From positions 28,170,935-28,234,934 of the forward strand of contig OX155957.1 in assembly GCA_944548615.1 (NCBI GenBank): a DNA stretch of 64,000 nucleotides, given 5' to 3'. The first letter of the stretch is position 1; every line of letters begins with the position of its first letter. Shown here one piece after another: positions 45,340 to 56,730 of this stretch. The notes beneath the pieces were generated by a model that did not search any database, was not told where the DNA came from, and was given only the letters and a program-made list of their open reading frames with translations. This DNA comes from Micropterix aruncella. Lineage: Eukaryota; Arthropoda; Insecta; Lepidoptera; Micropterigidae. A program made the position numbers and the translations under genes.

Positions 45340-45865
45340 CCCATGTATGTAGGGTCGGCCAAACGCACGGGTCAACACCCATCCGGCGGCCTCCACGCAA
45401 AAGTGCGAGCCCGGTTAGGACTAGCCTGCGGGTCAGTTACCCCTAGAAGTCAACCTTCGGGCGGTCCTGGACGGTTTGCGCACTGTGCGGCGTCAGCCAA
45501 TTGATCGTGCATTCCGACTGGCAACCGGGGAAGTCTGGAAACAGTATTGTTTCCTATAGAGCGGGGGTAGTTGTTAACCTTACGGCAACTGCTCTTGAAT
45601 CGACCGCTGGTCTACTCGATTCCGGGTGAAGAGCCGGTCAAGGAACGCCGTGGTCCGTGATAGATTCGGTAGACACTGTATCACCGCTACGTAAGGAAGA
45701 GGACTGCGCATCGAACCTGTAACCAGTCGGGACACCAGAGTAATCTGGCTGAAACTGGTAGCCAGGGGGCGACGTGGCCACACTAGATTACCTTTCTAGA
45801 GCCTCACCGTAAGGCGTTGGTCTCTGGCGAATTCGTGGTTTTTGCTGGACGGTACATTTGTATCA
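45340..45865 (+). repeat. Rep-A copy (5' complete, 3' end lost)
   Basis: Starts near TAGGGTCGGCCAAACGCACGG; GGCGGCCTCCACGCAAAAGTG, GGACGGTTTGCGCACTGTGC, GGAACGCCGTGGTCCGTGATAG, TAAGGCGTTGGTCTCTGGCG; stops after GGACGGTACATTTGTATCA. Confidence 0.85.
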
Positions 45866-45954
45866 GCATTCGACAAATATTCAGCTAGAAAAAGAGGAAA
45901 TAATCTGAACATAGATAGTACGTGGTCCCACCAACCATTTGGTCCTTTGTTTCC

Positions 45955-46242
45955 TCTGTTCAGGGTTGGTCACACTCACGGGTCAACATCCATTCGGCGG
46001 CCTCCACGCATGAAGTGCGAACCCGGGCAGGACTCTGGCCTTAGGGCTAGTTTCCCTTAGGAATCAACCTTCTGGCGCTCCTGGACGGTCTGCACACCGT
46101 GTGGCGTAAGCCAATCGACTGGGCACTCTGACAGTCGGCGGAGTCTGGAAGCAGTACTGTTCACTATAGAGCGGGGGTGGTTGCGGACCTTACGGCAACT
46201 GCTCTTGAATCGACCACTGGTCTACGCGATTCCGGGTGAAGA
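45955..46242 (+). repeat. Rep-A copy, 5' part, split by a LINE
   Basis: GTTCAGGGTTGGTCACACTCA through GATTCCGGGTGAAG. Resumes at about 48583 with AGAGCCGGGCAAAGGATGCC, exactly the next bases in the family sequence. Confidence 0.9.
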
Positions 46243-46571
46243 ATCAAATCAAATCAAATCGCATTTATTGTCTTCAAAAAACTTTACATAGTTGTTTAGA
46301 CATTTTATATAGCCGCTTAATGTTAAAATAACTTTAAAATGTATACTAAATATTTCATTAGAGACTCACCACATAATTGAGTTATATTAGATATTTATAA
46401 CTACAGATAGTCATGAAATTATAATATTAAAATTAAATGGTCCTGTAAGTAAGAATTATAATTGATTATGGGAGACAATTAGAAATAATAGTAATAATAT
46501 AATAATTAATAAAATGGTACAAATGTCAAGTTAAATAAAAAAAATCGAGATGGAAATTGTCAGTAATCTAA

Positions 46572-47572
46572 TTATAATTCGTTAATATTATATAATTCTC
46601 TCGCAATAAGGTAGCCTTTTAATTTCGATTTAAATTGGGTGATATTTCCGTTTCTACATATACTTTTGATATTCTCAGGCAGTTTATTGTAACACGCCAT
46701 TCCAACGTAATTTGGATCCCTTTTGAATAATTCCAGAGATGGACGGGGTAATGCTAAATTGTGCCTACATCTGGTGAAATGCAAGTGAATTTCTTTTTGG
46801 GTCTTCATTTTTCCTATGTTTTTTAATATTAATTTTATGCATTCAAATATGTATAGTGATGGTAGCGTTAGAATACTGAGATTTTTGAAGTGACCACGAC
46901 ATGATTCATTATGTTTAAGGTTTATCAATATTCTTATGGCTCGTTTTTGGAGAGAGAAAATACACTGTGTCCAGAAGGGAATCCCGTAAAGAAGAATTGA
47001 CTCGAAAAAGTATATTATTTTGGTGTGTTTAACACTTATCAGTTTCCTTATTTGCCTTAGTAAGAAACAGGCGCTGGATAGTCTGTCGCTTAATTCCTCT
47101 CCGTGAGCATTCCACCTTAAATTTTCATCTAAAACTAAACCCAGAAATTTATGGCTTTTAATATTGGCTACTGTGTTTGCACCGATAATTAAATTTTGAC
47201 TGTTCATAACCTTATTTTTTCTACAAGATAGGAAGATGGATACTGTCTTGGATGTGTTAAGAGACAGATTATTTTTCTCGAACCAGGTATTCAACAGAGC
47301 CAATTCATGGTTTAACGTTTTCACTGCATTCTCTATTTTGGCATCTGCAAAGCTTATGCTGGTGTCATCTGCATACAAAGTTATATTTGAGTGAGCTATA
47401 GATGGGAGATCATTAACATATAGAATGAAAAGGGTCGGTCCCAGGATGCTTCCCTGAGGAACACCGCTCTTCGTTTCACACTCATCGGAAATGGTTCTCT
47501 TCAATACGCCACCTGTGCAGTCGTCTAATTGTACAACTTGTTTTCTTTTTGAGAGATAGCTGCTGAACCATT
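46572..47572 (-). pseudogene. LINE reverse transcriptase, catalytic and C-terminal half
   Basis: Minus-strand open frame. It includes SGVPQGSILGPTLFILYVND (RT block 4) and ITLYADDTSISF (block 5, the YADD catalytic pair), FLGLVLDENLRW (block 7), HTKIIYFFESILLYGIPFW, and the C-terminal YNKLPENIKS. The open frame from its first Met is 310 residues, but the real reading starts upstream at the TTAA element junction (47572) with WFSSYLSKRKQVVQLDDC. No stop occurs in this half. The role in the intact element is reverse transcription at the nicked target. It is inactive here because the gene is interrupted and 5'-truncated. Confidence 0.92.
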
Positions 47573-47821
47573 TTAACCCCTCAAATGAATGGCGATTAGC
47601 TCGGGTTGCCTACGGCAAAATGTATATAAATTTATATTTACATTTACATTTACATTTACATAGAGCGGGGTTTACTATAGAGCTATAGTATTACTATAGA
47701 GCGGATTACTATAAAGCGGCGCACATTTACATTTATATTTACATTTATATAAATTTATATACATTTTGTATACATTTTGCCAAGGCATCCCTTAAGGGAC
47801 GCCTCACATTTGAGGGGTTAA
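47573..47821. mobile_element. TTAA-flanked MITE (piggyBac-like), 241 bp
   Basis: Element 47577-47817 with exact inverted ends CCCCTCAAATG / CATTTGAGGGG and TTAA on both sides. TTAA targets and ends beginning CCC are the rule for piggyBac. The interior carries TTTACA repeats and AAATGTATATAAATTTATA. Counting a single TTAA, the LINE frame runs on from RGNS through Leu-Lys into WFSSYLS with no shift, which proves the boundaries and shows insertion into a LINE copy whose RT frame was open here. Confidence 0.95.
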
Positions 47822-48583
47822 GCTATTTCCTCGGATTCCATATCTGTCGAGTTTAGTTAGCAGTGTTTGATGGTCTACCATATCGAACGCTTTTGATAAA
47901 TCGCAAAATACGGTACTTGAATAAAGTTTCTTGTCCATGTCATTGTACATTTTTCTCAGAACGTTGTTCAGTGCATCGATTGTACCTTTATTTCTTCTGA
48001 AACCGAACTGAGATTTTGTTAGGATATTTTTATTTTCTATGTATTTTAACAACCTTGAATTTACTATTTTTTTAAGCACTTTGGAAAAAACAGGTAGCAA
48101 CGCTATTGGTCTGTAGTTGTTTATTTCAGTTTTTGGACCTTTTTTATGTATAGGAATAATTTTAGCAATTTTGAATTGATCTGGGAAAATTCCATCTCGG
48201 AGAGATATATTAAATATATAGGCTAATTTGTCAACTATAAACGGAAGTGTCAGTTTTACCATGTCTATTGCGATATCGTCAATTCCTGAGGATTTTTTAT
48301 TCTTCATGGAATTCACTATTTTTGTTATTTCAACAACATCAGTTGGCTGCATGAAGAAAATATGTCTGCTGTAAGGTATATTGTGCCCACCTGTTAGATT
48401 GTTCTGTGAGGTGTTTGATTGTGATATTTGACCGATTTGGGAAAAGAAAGTGTTGAACATATTCGCTACTTCTGTTTGATCTTCGACCGTATGGCCCTTT
48501 CGGTTAAGAGTAATGTTAGAGTAGCACTTTTTTCCTTTGCCCATTTTATCATTTACAAGCTGCAAGGATGCTGCAAGCTGCAA
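47818..48583 (-). pseudogene. LINE reverse transcriptase, N-terminal half
   Basis: The minus frame covers GKGKKCYSNITLNRKGHTVE, FNTFFSQIG, KNKKSSGIDDIAIDMVKLTL (RT block 0), PDQFKIAKIIPIHKKGPKTE and INNYRPIALLPVFSKVLKKI (blocks 1-2), QFGFRRNKGTIDAL (block 2a) and VFCDLSKAFDMVDHQTLL (block 3, with the first catalytic Asp). It ends where the TTAA element begins. Residues encoded right of 48583 are antisense Rep-A and are not part of the protein. Confidence 0.92.
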
Positions 48584-48908
48584 GAGCCGGGCAAAGGATG
48601 CCGTGGCCCGCGATAGATTCGGTAGACACCGTATCACCGCTGCGTAAGGGAGAGGACTGCGCAAGCGACCTCGAACCAGTCGGAGGCCTGAGAAATCTGG
48701 CCATAACTGGTAGCGAGTGCGCTTGGTCTGCCTGCTGGGTTAACTACCCGGTACCGGGCGGTAAGGGTTGGTTCCTCGCGGGCTAGTTGGCGGAGCTAGA
48801 TAGTGGATAGTCATTGTCTAAGTCTTCTACGCTCATCCCACGGTTGAAAGAACGATCAAATATCGTTATACCAGCCTGGGGTTCGCCTGTTGTAGTCGAC
48901 ACCGCCCA
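48583..48908 (+). repeat. Rep-A copy, 3' part
   Basis: GAGCCGGGCAAAGGATGCCG, GATTCGGTAGACACCGTATC, AGTCTTCTACGCTCATCCC and the end TTGTAGTCGACACCGCCC. Confidence 0.9.
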
Positions 48909-50145
48909 ACCAACAACTTCAGATAATTATTCCATGGAGGATCGCTCATATTCTTCTGCATATATGGCCGAAAATTTCATTTGTGTTTTCGACTGCATTG
49001 CATATGTGAGGGTAAGGGTTATCTACCCAGTGTTACCCACCCTCGCGTATTGATTACATTCCGCCGGAACACCGTTTTGTCTTTTTCCTTCTCGTACGCC
49101 GTTCAACGTCGTCTGTCCCTCTCCCACTTCGCTTTCGCCGTGTTCGCTGGAATGTAATGGTCCTTGACTGACTTTCCCGTAATTTATTGTACTAATCAAT
49201 TTGGGTTTTGAAAAGGCGGCCATTACCGGCCGATAGCCACGTATCTATCTACTCGGATGTATCATGTCCTCAGTAAATTATCCTCTTCTTCTTCATGTTA
49301 CCTCTCCGCTGCCAATTTGGCGTGCGTTTTGCTAATTTGAATCAATTCAATTTATTAAATTCAATTCAATTTATTTTATTGTGGTGGTGGTGAAGTAACA
49401 TAGATGGTGGAGAAGTTACAATTATTCAGTGCCGCACAACCTGACTTTTAAGCGAACAATATTTAGGAACAAGGATATTGCAGTCCTCTGTTATTTAGGA
49501 AAAAGGATCTTGTCCATTGATGCATCTTCATTATTGCCGTCTTCGACGAATAACAACTTGCAGCAGGCGATACTTATCCTCCGATTATTGACCTTCGTGA
49601 TTTGTATAGGTATCATTGGCTTGTATAGGTATCCTTAAAGTTTATTTTTTTAGTTTTATCAAGCATTGATGACATTTATATGTTTTATTTGGTAAGATAT
49701 ATTTATATGTTTTATTAAGATTTTATTTTGCTGATGTAAATTATTAACTTTTTAAATGACATTATTATCTCGGTTATATATTATCATCATTTAATTACTC
49801 ATTTACAATGAGAATTTGTACATTTATTTGAATAGAAACAATATTTTGATTAGGTATAGGTCACTATCTATTTAAATTCTTACAATAATACTTGTTGATA
49901 GCATTACCATAATTTATTGTAAATAATTATTTAGAATTTATTACTAATCATCGCAAAGCTGCTGTAAACAAACGAAATGTCGAAAAGCCGATTCTTTTCC
50001 TTCTTTTATAAGAGAGATTTTGTATTTTCAGTATTTTATTAATGTCTAATATATAAGTTTCTACAATCTTAAAAGATTTCTTGAAATAACATGGACTGAA
50101 CTGAACTAAACTTATGTTTCCAAAATACTTGCTCTTGATGAACTT
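48909..50145. other. unassigned sequence
   Basis: AATTCAATTTATTAAATTC at 49345-49380 may be a LINE tail. A 69-residue plus frame (49429-49638) has no known motif. The rest is AT-rich. Confidence 0.3.
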
Positions 50146-50149
50146 TTAG

Positions 50150-50610
50150 TTTTTGCCATGATAATTTTAAATGACTATTATAGGTATGTAAACGTTATAT
50201 CAATATGTAATTGATTTATATATGTAGGTATATTATTTTAGTTTTTATTTTTATTTATTTTGGTTTTATTATTATTTTCGTATACATATATGTATGTGTA
50301 TATGTGCATATATGGATATATATTTTATCTATAGATGTATATGAGTATCTATATTTGTATATGCGTAAATATTTATAGTTTCATATTTGTCGATTTAAAA
50401 ATGAGTACTAACATATAGTTTAAGTTGACAGTGCACACTTAATATCTAGTCATTAAAAGTCTGCCTTAGAACAGGCCTAGGCCTAGTTAAGCGACTGTGT
50501 CAAACATCAAAAATAATGTCGCATCAATTTCTTGCTAACATCTTACTTACAAATATGACATTAATTGTTTACTAGATGTGTTACTAAAAAATAAATAAAT
50601 AAATAAATCG
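50150..50610 (+). mobile_element. LINE 3' UTR, same family as 56105-56730
   Basis: TTCGTATACATATATGTATG, CATATATGGATATATATTTT, GACAGTGCACACTTAATATC, CAGGCCTAGGCCTAGTTAAG, CTTGCTAACATCTTACTTAC, ending in (AAAT)n. It is the reverse complement of 56105-56470. Coding part absent. Confidence 0.85.
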
Positions 50611-51695
50611 TAGCTTGACAATATCTAAGTAAATCAAAGGTTTCGTTAGTCATTATTTTAGTAACAAACTGCAGAATGACAGAGTGATTATGTATGTCAA
50701 ATAAACATTAGCGCACTCAGTATCTGAACGGAATATACATGAAGCAAATTGTGTCCAGATTAACGAAAACATCAAGAGATTTCTCATATCTTTAAAAGAA
50801 CTCTTTATTTTAACAGCGGGGATATCTACATCGATATTCTTGATTTTCCAATAATGTTTTATATCTTCCACAAATGAAGTCCACTTTCGAGCCGAGACGT
50901 ATCATATTAATAGCGCCAAAAGCATTTTATCTCCTAGACAAAACCCTAAAAGATTGTTGCCGATTAAATCTAGAAACTAATGCAATGTTTTTAATGAACA
51001 AATGGACAATACATACAATACAATAAAACAAACACGCAGTACAATTAGATTTTGATATCATGTAGTTGTATATTTTATTTTATTTTAATTTTATTGACCA
51101 CGCCTTGGACCACAAGATATATTAAAATATATTTGGATAACAATATTTTTAAAGACGTTTTCATGTCAATATGGCAACGTAACTTTGCGCTATCGCACTT
51201 CGCGGTGTTTTTCAATCCTTTGTTATGCTAAATTGGCTATTCTTTGCCTATTTACTTCCACATCTGTTAAATGGCGGTGGCGCAATAGATTGACAAGTCA
51301 TTAAGAATCTGCCATCTTTATAATCACAAGTTTCTGAAGAAAATCAGCTAAAAACATAAAAACGAAGATAAATCAGGAGATAATTTTAATAAAATAAAAT
51401 TCTCCTGTATCTAGACGGCGACATCTGCCAGCTGTAAATATTACGCGCCATTAAGAGCAGCCGGTGGCAGAGTAACGCCTTTAGTTGGACCAGCGCCACG
51501 GGCTTGTCGAGTCGTTTTGGAATGACGTCACTTGTCACTAAGCTAGTAAGTATCTCCAACCGAAAAGAGACTAGGAAATGTATTAGATTTCCTTTCCACG
51601 AATTCCGTTTCTCTAGTCAGACTGAAAAAATTGTATTTAAATGCCTTTCAGCATACACTTACAGACCTTAGCAACATTGCTCACTGGATATATTC
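50611..51695. other. unassigned sequence
   Basis: A 72-residue minus frame (50653-50871) has no recognised motif. No repeat partner in the window. Confidence 0.3.
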
Positions 51696-51729
51696 AGAGG
51701 ATAGTTTAAGAGTCCCCTCTGTACTCTAG

Positions 51730-51995
51730 ATAACTAGACACATTTTATCTGGCTGCAATTCGGTCTTAGATCAGGGTCGCCACGGATCACTTACCGCCAT
51801 GACAGGGTCCTTGCCATTATTTGCGAGGTATTTAGCCTCTCAGTGGCTTACGCCAACAAAGGCTTGACAGTACCTTCCAAACCCTAATACACTTTGTACG
51901 GGAAGGCTTAAAAGGCGAAAAACATTCCACCCCTAAATTGTTCATGGCATTCACAACCGAACTGACCCATATCCCTCAGTCAGCCGCGACAGACG
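51730..51995 (+). pseudogene. fragment of the restriction-like-endonuclease LINE
   Basis: Plus strand: HILSGCNSVLDQGRH (the H...C zinc part before the endonuclease), a frameshift, then SPRITYRHDRVLAI, ICEVFSLSVAYANKGLTVPS, a stop, FVREGLKGEKHSTPKLF. It aligns with KVLAVIREVISLSVALANKG and FVRDGSKGEKYFTSKPF of the 42-kb copy and extends further upstream than it. The RPD...ELTVPWE core is missing. Confidence 0.75.
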
Positions 51996-52394
51996 CACGG
52001 CTAACTCCAGAACGGACCCTTTTTAATCGAAACATTTGTAAGCCGAAGTTGTGTGCTCAAAGGGGCTGAATTTATCAGAGAAGAGATTTCGTTCAACGAG
52101 AAATTGATTATATTGGAGAAAATGTGGGAGAAATACGACCAATAAAATATAGTTGTGGCCCGAATAACTAACTTTAATGCTCCCTCTCTCATCATGGAAT
52201 GCGAATTTGTAGAGCGAGTAAATCTTATAATTCTGATTTGACTATATATTCTTCTTCTTCGTGTGGTTTCATTCCTATCAGGATATAACGAAATATTCTG
52301 AAAACCAAACTGACGTCTTCATTCAGCATTACATACGTTTCTGATAAATCATTTTAGTGACAGTTGTCTTTACCAGGCATGGAGTCTAAACTAT
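51996..52394. other. unassigned sequence
   Basis: Nothing recognised. Confidence 0.3.
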
Positions 52395-52397
52395 ATA

Positions 52398-52616
52398 ATA
52401 TAACTAGCTGCGCCCAGCGGTTTCACCCGCGTGGTGATGTGATAATGATGATAGAAAACCATATATCTTTATAAATTATAGCCTATGTGTTATTCTGTTG
52501 TGTAAGCTATATTATTGTAAAGTTTCATCAAAATCCATTCAGTAGTTTTTGCGTGAAAGAGTAACAAACATCCATACATACATACAAACTTTCGCGTTTA
52601 TAATATTAGTAGGATA
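52398..52616 (+). repeat. widespread arthropod repeat (ACTAGCTG...AATATTAGTAGGAT type)
   Basis: Starts TAACTAGCTGCGCCCAGCGG, TTTCACCCGCGTGG, middle AAGTTTCATCAAAATCCATTC and AGTAGTTTTTGCGTGAAAGAG, end AAACTTTCGCGTTTATAATA. This terminal arrangement is known from very abundant RTE/SINE-type repeats of moths and other arthropods. Non-coding. Confidence 0.75.
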
Positions 52617-52784
52617 ATACATATATAATACAATTTGTTTTTTTTTCTTTCACACACAAGACACAACCGTGGCACTCCAATAAAACTTAGGAAATGAGCT
52701 CGCCTTCCTACAGGAGTGCCTAGCAAGCCATCAGGACCATTTCCAGGCTAAAGTCTGTGTGTGTATGTGTGTGTGTGTGTGGAT

Positions 52785-52940
52785 TCAATATTTCGAGATT
52801 GAAGTATGGCTAGCGCGCTCTCTGGTAGACCGATTTTAACCACAATCTTTCCAACACTTGCTATAGCGAATGATGCCCGCAGGCCAAATTTCAGCTCAAA
52901 CGGATGAAGCGCTTAGACCCTATCGTAGAGGAATACACAC

Positions 52941-52987
<47 letters not shown>

Positions 52988-53145
52988 AACACACATACAC
53001 AGATAGAGAGAGAGAGAAACTTCAGTATGGAAATGGTCCTAATGGTATTGGGGGGGGGGGGGGGGGGGGGAGCGGGGAGCGGTCAAAATGGATATTTCCG
53101 TCTTCTTATTTTCTTTGGGCCGAGAAAGTAAAATATTTATCTAAT
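52785..53145 (+). repeat. Rep-B copy 2 with (CA)n
   Basis: ATTTCGAGATTGAAGTATGG, CAAATTTCAGCTCAAACGG, GCTTAGACCCTATCGTAGAGG, then (CA)n at 52928-52985, a run of about 20 G at 53050-53070 and GGATATTTCCGTCTTCTTAT. Frames across it (His-Thr, Gly runs) are artefacts. Confidence 0.85.
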
Positions 53146-53685
53146 TTAGACGACATCCGTAATTTTTCTTTTCATGTGTTATTATCTACCACTGCTCCTC
53201 TTTTCCCCTCCTCCTCCATGTCTATAAAAAGGCGATCGACGTTGTTTGTGTCGACAGAAGGCTGCGTTTTCACGGTTGGCTAGTTGCGTGTCATTGCGTA
53301 TTAAGGTTAATAATACTTTCGTTTCGCTCGCCAGACTACGTTCGGTCGCCGCCTGTATCAATTAATTGTGATCGCTTCCTATTTCGTTTCGGTGGGCGGC
53401 AAAACAGCCTGTTTATCATATTCGGTAAACATTCGTATCCGAAAATAGTTGATTTAATTGTCTGATTTGATGAGGGAATGGGTAGGCGTGGGTTTCGACC
53501 ATATCCGAGATTTGTCTGATTGGCGAAGAAACTTGTTTGTTAAGGAAGCACGCCTAAATATGTAAAGTTATTGAAATGTTTGTTATTTTGAAACATTCAA
53601 TAAATTATTAAGCTTTTATTTACCTTGCAATGTTTGTAATTGTAGGTCAAATCTTGCAGCTGAATTAGAACCACTTCCTCTTATA
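53146..53685. other. unassigned sequence
   Basis: Nothing recognised. Confidence 0.3.
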
Positions 53686-53689
53686 CTAT

Positions 53690-55465
53690 GAAGTTAAAAT
53701 TTTACATGTTGGTTCAGTTCCGATGACACCCAGGATCGGCCCCTGACGACGCTAGTCTTCCACGGTCAACATCACGGACACACAGTTTTGTATACGCATT
53801 CAATTATGATAGCCCGTATAAATTTCACCATGACATGGCTTCTGCACCCAGGTTTGGCTCCCGACGAGAGGACTCCTCAACGGTCAACAGCACCTAAACA
53901 AAATTTTGTATGCGCATTCAATTATGATAGCGTGTTCTAAGTCCCACTATGATACGGCTGCTGAACCCAGGGATGGCTTCCAACGAGGGGACTCCTCAAC
54001 GGTCAACAGCACAATCACGAAATGCAGTATAGCATTCAGTTATGATAGCCCGTTCTAAGTTCCACTATGACATGGCTGCTGCAGCCAGGGTTGGCTTCCA
54101 ACGAGGGAACTCCTCAACGGTCAACAGCACAAACACGAAAGCTGTATAGCATTCAATTATGATAGCCCGTTCTAAGTTCCACTATGACATGGCTGCTGCA
54201 CCCAGGGATAGCTTCCAACGAAGGGACTCCTCAATGGTCAACATCACAAACCAAATGTTGTATAGCATTCAATTATGATAGCCCGTTCTAAGTTCCACTA
54301 TAACATAGCTGCTGAACCCAGGGTTGGCTTCCAACAAGGGGACACCTCAACGGTCAACAGCACAATCACGAAATGCTGTATAGCATTTAATTATGATAAT
54401 CCGTTCTACGTTCTACTATGACATGGCTGCTGCACCCAGGGTTGACTTCCAACGAGGGGACTCCTCAATGGTCAACATCACAAACCAAATGTTGTATAGC
54501 ATTCAATTATGATAGCCCGTTCTAAGTTCCACTATAACATAGCTGCTGAACCCAGGGTTGGCTTCCAACAAGGGGACACCTCAACGGTCAACAGCACAAT
54601 CACGAAATGCTGTATAGCAGCGATGCACAGACTTTTTCTATTTGAGGGCCGCATCACCTTCTTCCAACTAACGGAGGGCCTATGAAACAATGTTATGGTT
54701 ATGGTCTTCGAATAATTATTTATTTTCTGCTTCTTTGAAAATTTGGATCATTCAACCTCACGTGTATCAATGTCATAATAATAATATAAAATATATCAGT
54801 GCCAATACAATAGTTAAAGAATGAAAAATTTTAGATTACAAATACGTATTTATGTTATCCATATTACAGTATAATATACTAGGAATAACATGTATTCTAT
54901 TCTATTATCTAACTAAGAATATTCTATATATCTAACTAAGAATAAATTTTATTCTTAGTTAGATACATGACATTGTGTAGAAGACACAATTTTTTGTATG
55001 TTAGGGGTCACTTTAGTAGTGGCTAAGCGCAAAATGCCTTCAAGATTTTCGTTGTTAAGACGATTTCGGTTCTTACATTTATTAGCATTATTCATTATTG
55101 AAAATGTTTGCGAAGTGCGAACGAGACGTCGTAGCGGTGAGGCGCTCGGCGAGCGTGCACAGTTTTCTATCTATGTATATTGAAAAAATATTTTTCAAAT
55201 AATTTCGAGGACGGGGGCCGCCCACAAAGTGTCGGCGGGCCGCATGCGGCCCGCGGGCCGCGGTCTGTGCATCGCTGCTGTATAGCATTTAATTATGATA
55301 ATCCGTTCTACGTTCTACTATGACATGGCTGCTGCACCCAGGGTTGACTTCCAACGAGAGGACTCCTCAACGATCAACAGCACAAACACGAAATGCTGTA
55401 TAGCATTCGATTATGATAGCCCGTTCTAAGTTCCACTATGACATGGCTGCTGCACACAGGAGTGG
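53690..55465 (+). repeat. Rep-C tandem array, ~118-bp unit, ~9.5 units
   Basis: The unit contains ATGACATGGCTGCTGCACCC, AGGGTTGGCTTCCAACGAGG, GACTCCTCAACGGTCAACAGC and TTCAATTATGATAGCCCG. The left edge is TATGAAGTTAAAATTTTACA with GGTTCAGTTCCGATGACACC, as at 58630 and (minus) 61690. A two-unit block (54230-54385) recurs exactly at 54465-54617, so a higher-order duplication of about 235 bases occurred. A hAT element interrupts the array at 54618-55277. Frames over the array are artefacts. Confidence 0.9.
54610..55285. mobile_element. non-autonomous hAT element, 660 bp, in the tandem array
   Basis: Element 54618-55277. Ends CAGCGATGCACAGAC and its exact reverse complement. The 8-base target duplication CTGTATAG (54610-54617, 55278-55285) is exact. 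Removal restores a normal array unit. Near the right end it holds the GC-rich GGGCCGCGG...CCCGCGGGCC. No transposase frame recognised. Confidence 0.95.
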
Positions 55466-55644
55466 GTCGCGACAAAGCATTTTAATAAAAGCTTGTTTTT
55501 TGTAAACTTATAAATAACATAACAGTGAAGCCTTTTTTGCTGCCAAACATTTGTATCTGTTCAGATCAAAGACGTGGAGAACGAAAATGGTTGTCCATAG
55601 GATAACTTTTTAGGAGACACTGCAAGTCACTTCACACTCATCGG

Positions 55645-56075
55645 AGGTGACTTTTACTTTCTCGGCCCACCAGCCGACGAGGAGGATAAGCCCCCCGAGA
55701 CGATTAAGACCATTTCCAGATGGAAGTTTGTCTGTGTGTGACTGTCTGTTTGTGTGTCAGTGTGTATTCCCGATAGCGCCCAAACGCTTAATCCGATTGA
55801 TCTGAAATTTGGCATAAAGGTATCATTTGTTCATGGCAAGAGTTAAAACGGTTGTGGCTGAAATCGGTCCACCAGGGGCGCATCCTCGAAATATCGGACG
55901 TAGAGACATGCAACAGATGCTTGTTGCACCGAAATCACATTTTCCAATTTTGGTTTTTAATATCTCATATACAAGCTGCACTAATAATATTTGAAATCCG
56001 ACACACGAGAAACGAACTGCGAAGCGAACCGCGCCGCCAGAGGCCGTTGTTTATATAACCCAAAAGGGTTCATCC
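55645..56075 (-). repeat. Rep-B copy 3, antisense
   Basis: The reverse complement of TTTCTCGGCCCACCAG, CGATTAAGACCATTTCCAG, GTGTGTGACTGTCTGTT (microsatellite position), CCAAACGCTTAATCCGATTG and GAAATTTGGCATAAAGG aligns with the other Rep-B copies. Confidence 0.8.
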
Positions 56076-56104
56076 GCCAGCCGAGAGAGGGTGTTCATCG
56101 ATTT

Positions 56105-56730
56105 TGTTTATTTATTTATTTAGTAACACATCTAGTAAACAATAACGTCATATTTGTAAGTAAGATGTTAGCAAGAAATTGATGCGACATTATTTTTAAT
56201 GTTTGACACAGTCGCTTAACTAGGCCTAGGCCTGTTCTAAGGCAGACTTTTAATGACTAGATATTAAGTGTGCACTGTCAACTTAAACTATATGTTAGTA
56301 CTTATTTTTAAATCGACAAATATGAAACTATAAATATTTTCGCATATACAAATATAGATACTCATATACATCTATAGATAAAATATATATCCATATATGC
56401 ACACATACACATACATATATGTATACGAAAATAATAATAAAACCAAAATAAATAAAAATAAAAACTAAAATAATTTATTATATATTAATTACATATTGAT
56501 ATAACGTCTACATACCTATAATACTCATTTAAAATTATCATGGTAAAAACTAAATACTAAATACTATCATTCAAAATACAACAGTCAGCATATTCCCTAA
56601 ACCGTCCCTACCCACCTCCAACAACCAATCGGTTAGTGATTTTTTAAAAGTGGATGTGTTCTCACTTCTTTTAATTGCTTCGGGAAGATTGTTGTACATT
56701 CTAGGGCCAATGAGCATTCTATGAAATTAA
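56105..56730 (-). pseudogene. LINE C-terminus and 3' UTR
   Basis: Minus strand from 56725: MLIGPRMYNNLPEAIKRSEN, TSTFKKSLTDWLLEV, then stop-free to about 56565. The PRxYNxLPExIK and FKxxLxxWL motifs are the C-terminus of Jockey/CR1-like LINEs. The UTR runs to the (AAAT)n tail at 56105-56125 and is shared with 50150-50610. Only about 50 codons are left. Confidence 0.8.

Larger units (their letters stand above)
46243..48583 (-). mobile_element. Jockey/CR1-like LINE, 5'-truncated, inserted in Rep-A
   Basis: The 3' end at the left is a (AAATC)n tail (46243-46262) and an AT-rich UTR to 46571. The 5' end (right) is cut within ORF2, upstream of the reverse transcriptase core, so the endonuclease and ORF1 are absent. 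Rep-A flanks it on both sides without loss of sequence, and AAG may be a minimal target duplication. The element itself carries a TTAA-flanked insertion at 47577-47817. Confidence 0.9.

Noticed and set aside
52870..53283. 137-residue frame with His-Thr and poly-Gly tracts
   Set aside because: Runs over the (CA)n and G-run of a Rep-B copy.
53690..55465. CRISPR-like regular repeats
   Set aside because: Units of ~118 bases are contiguous with no unique spacers, in eukaryotic DNA; a satellite-type array.
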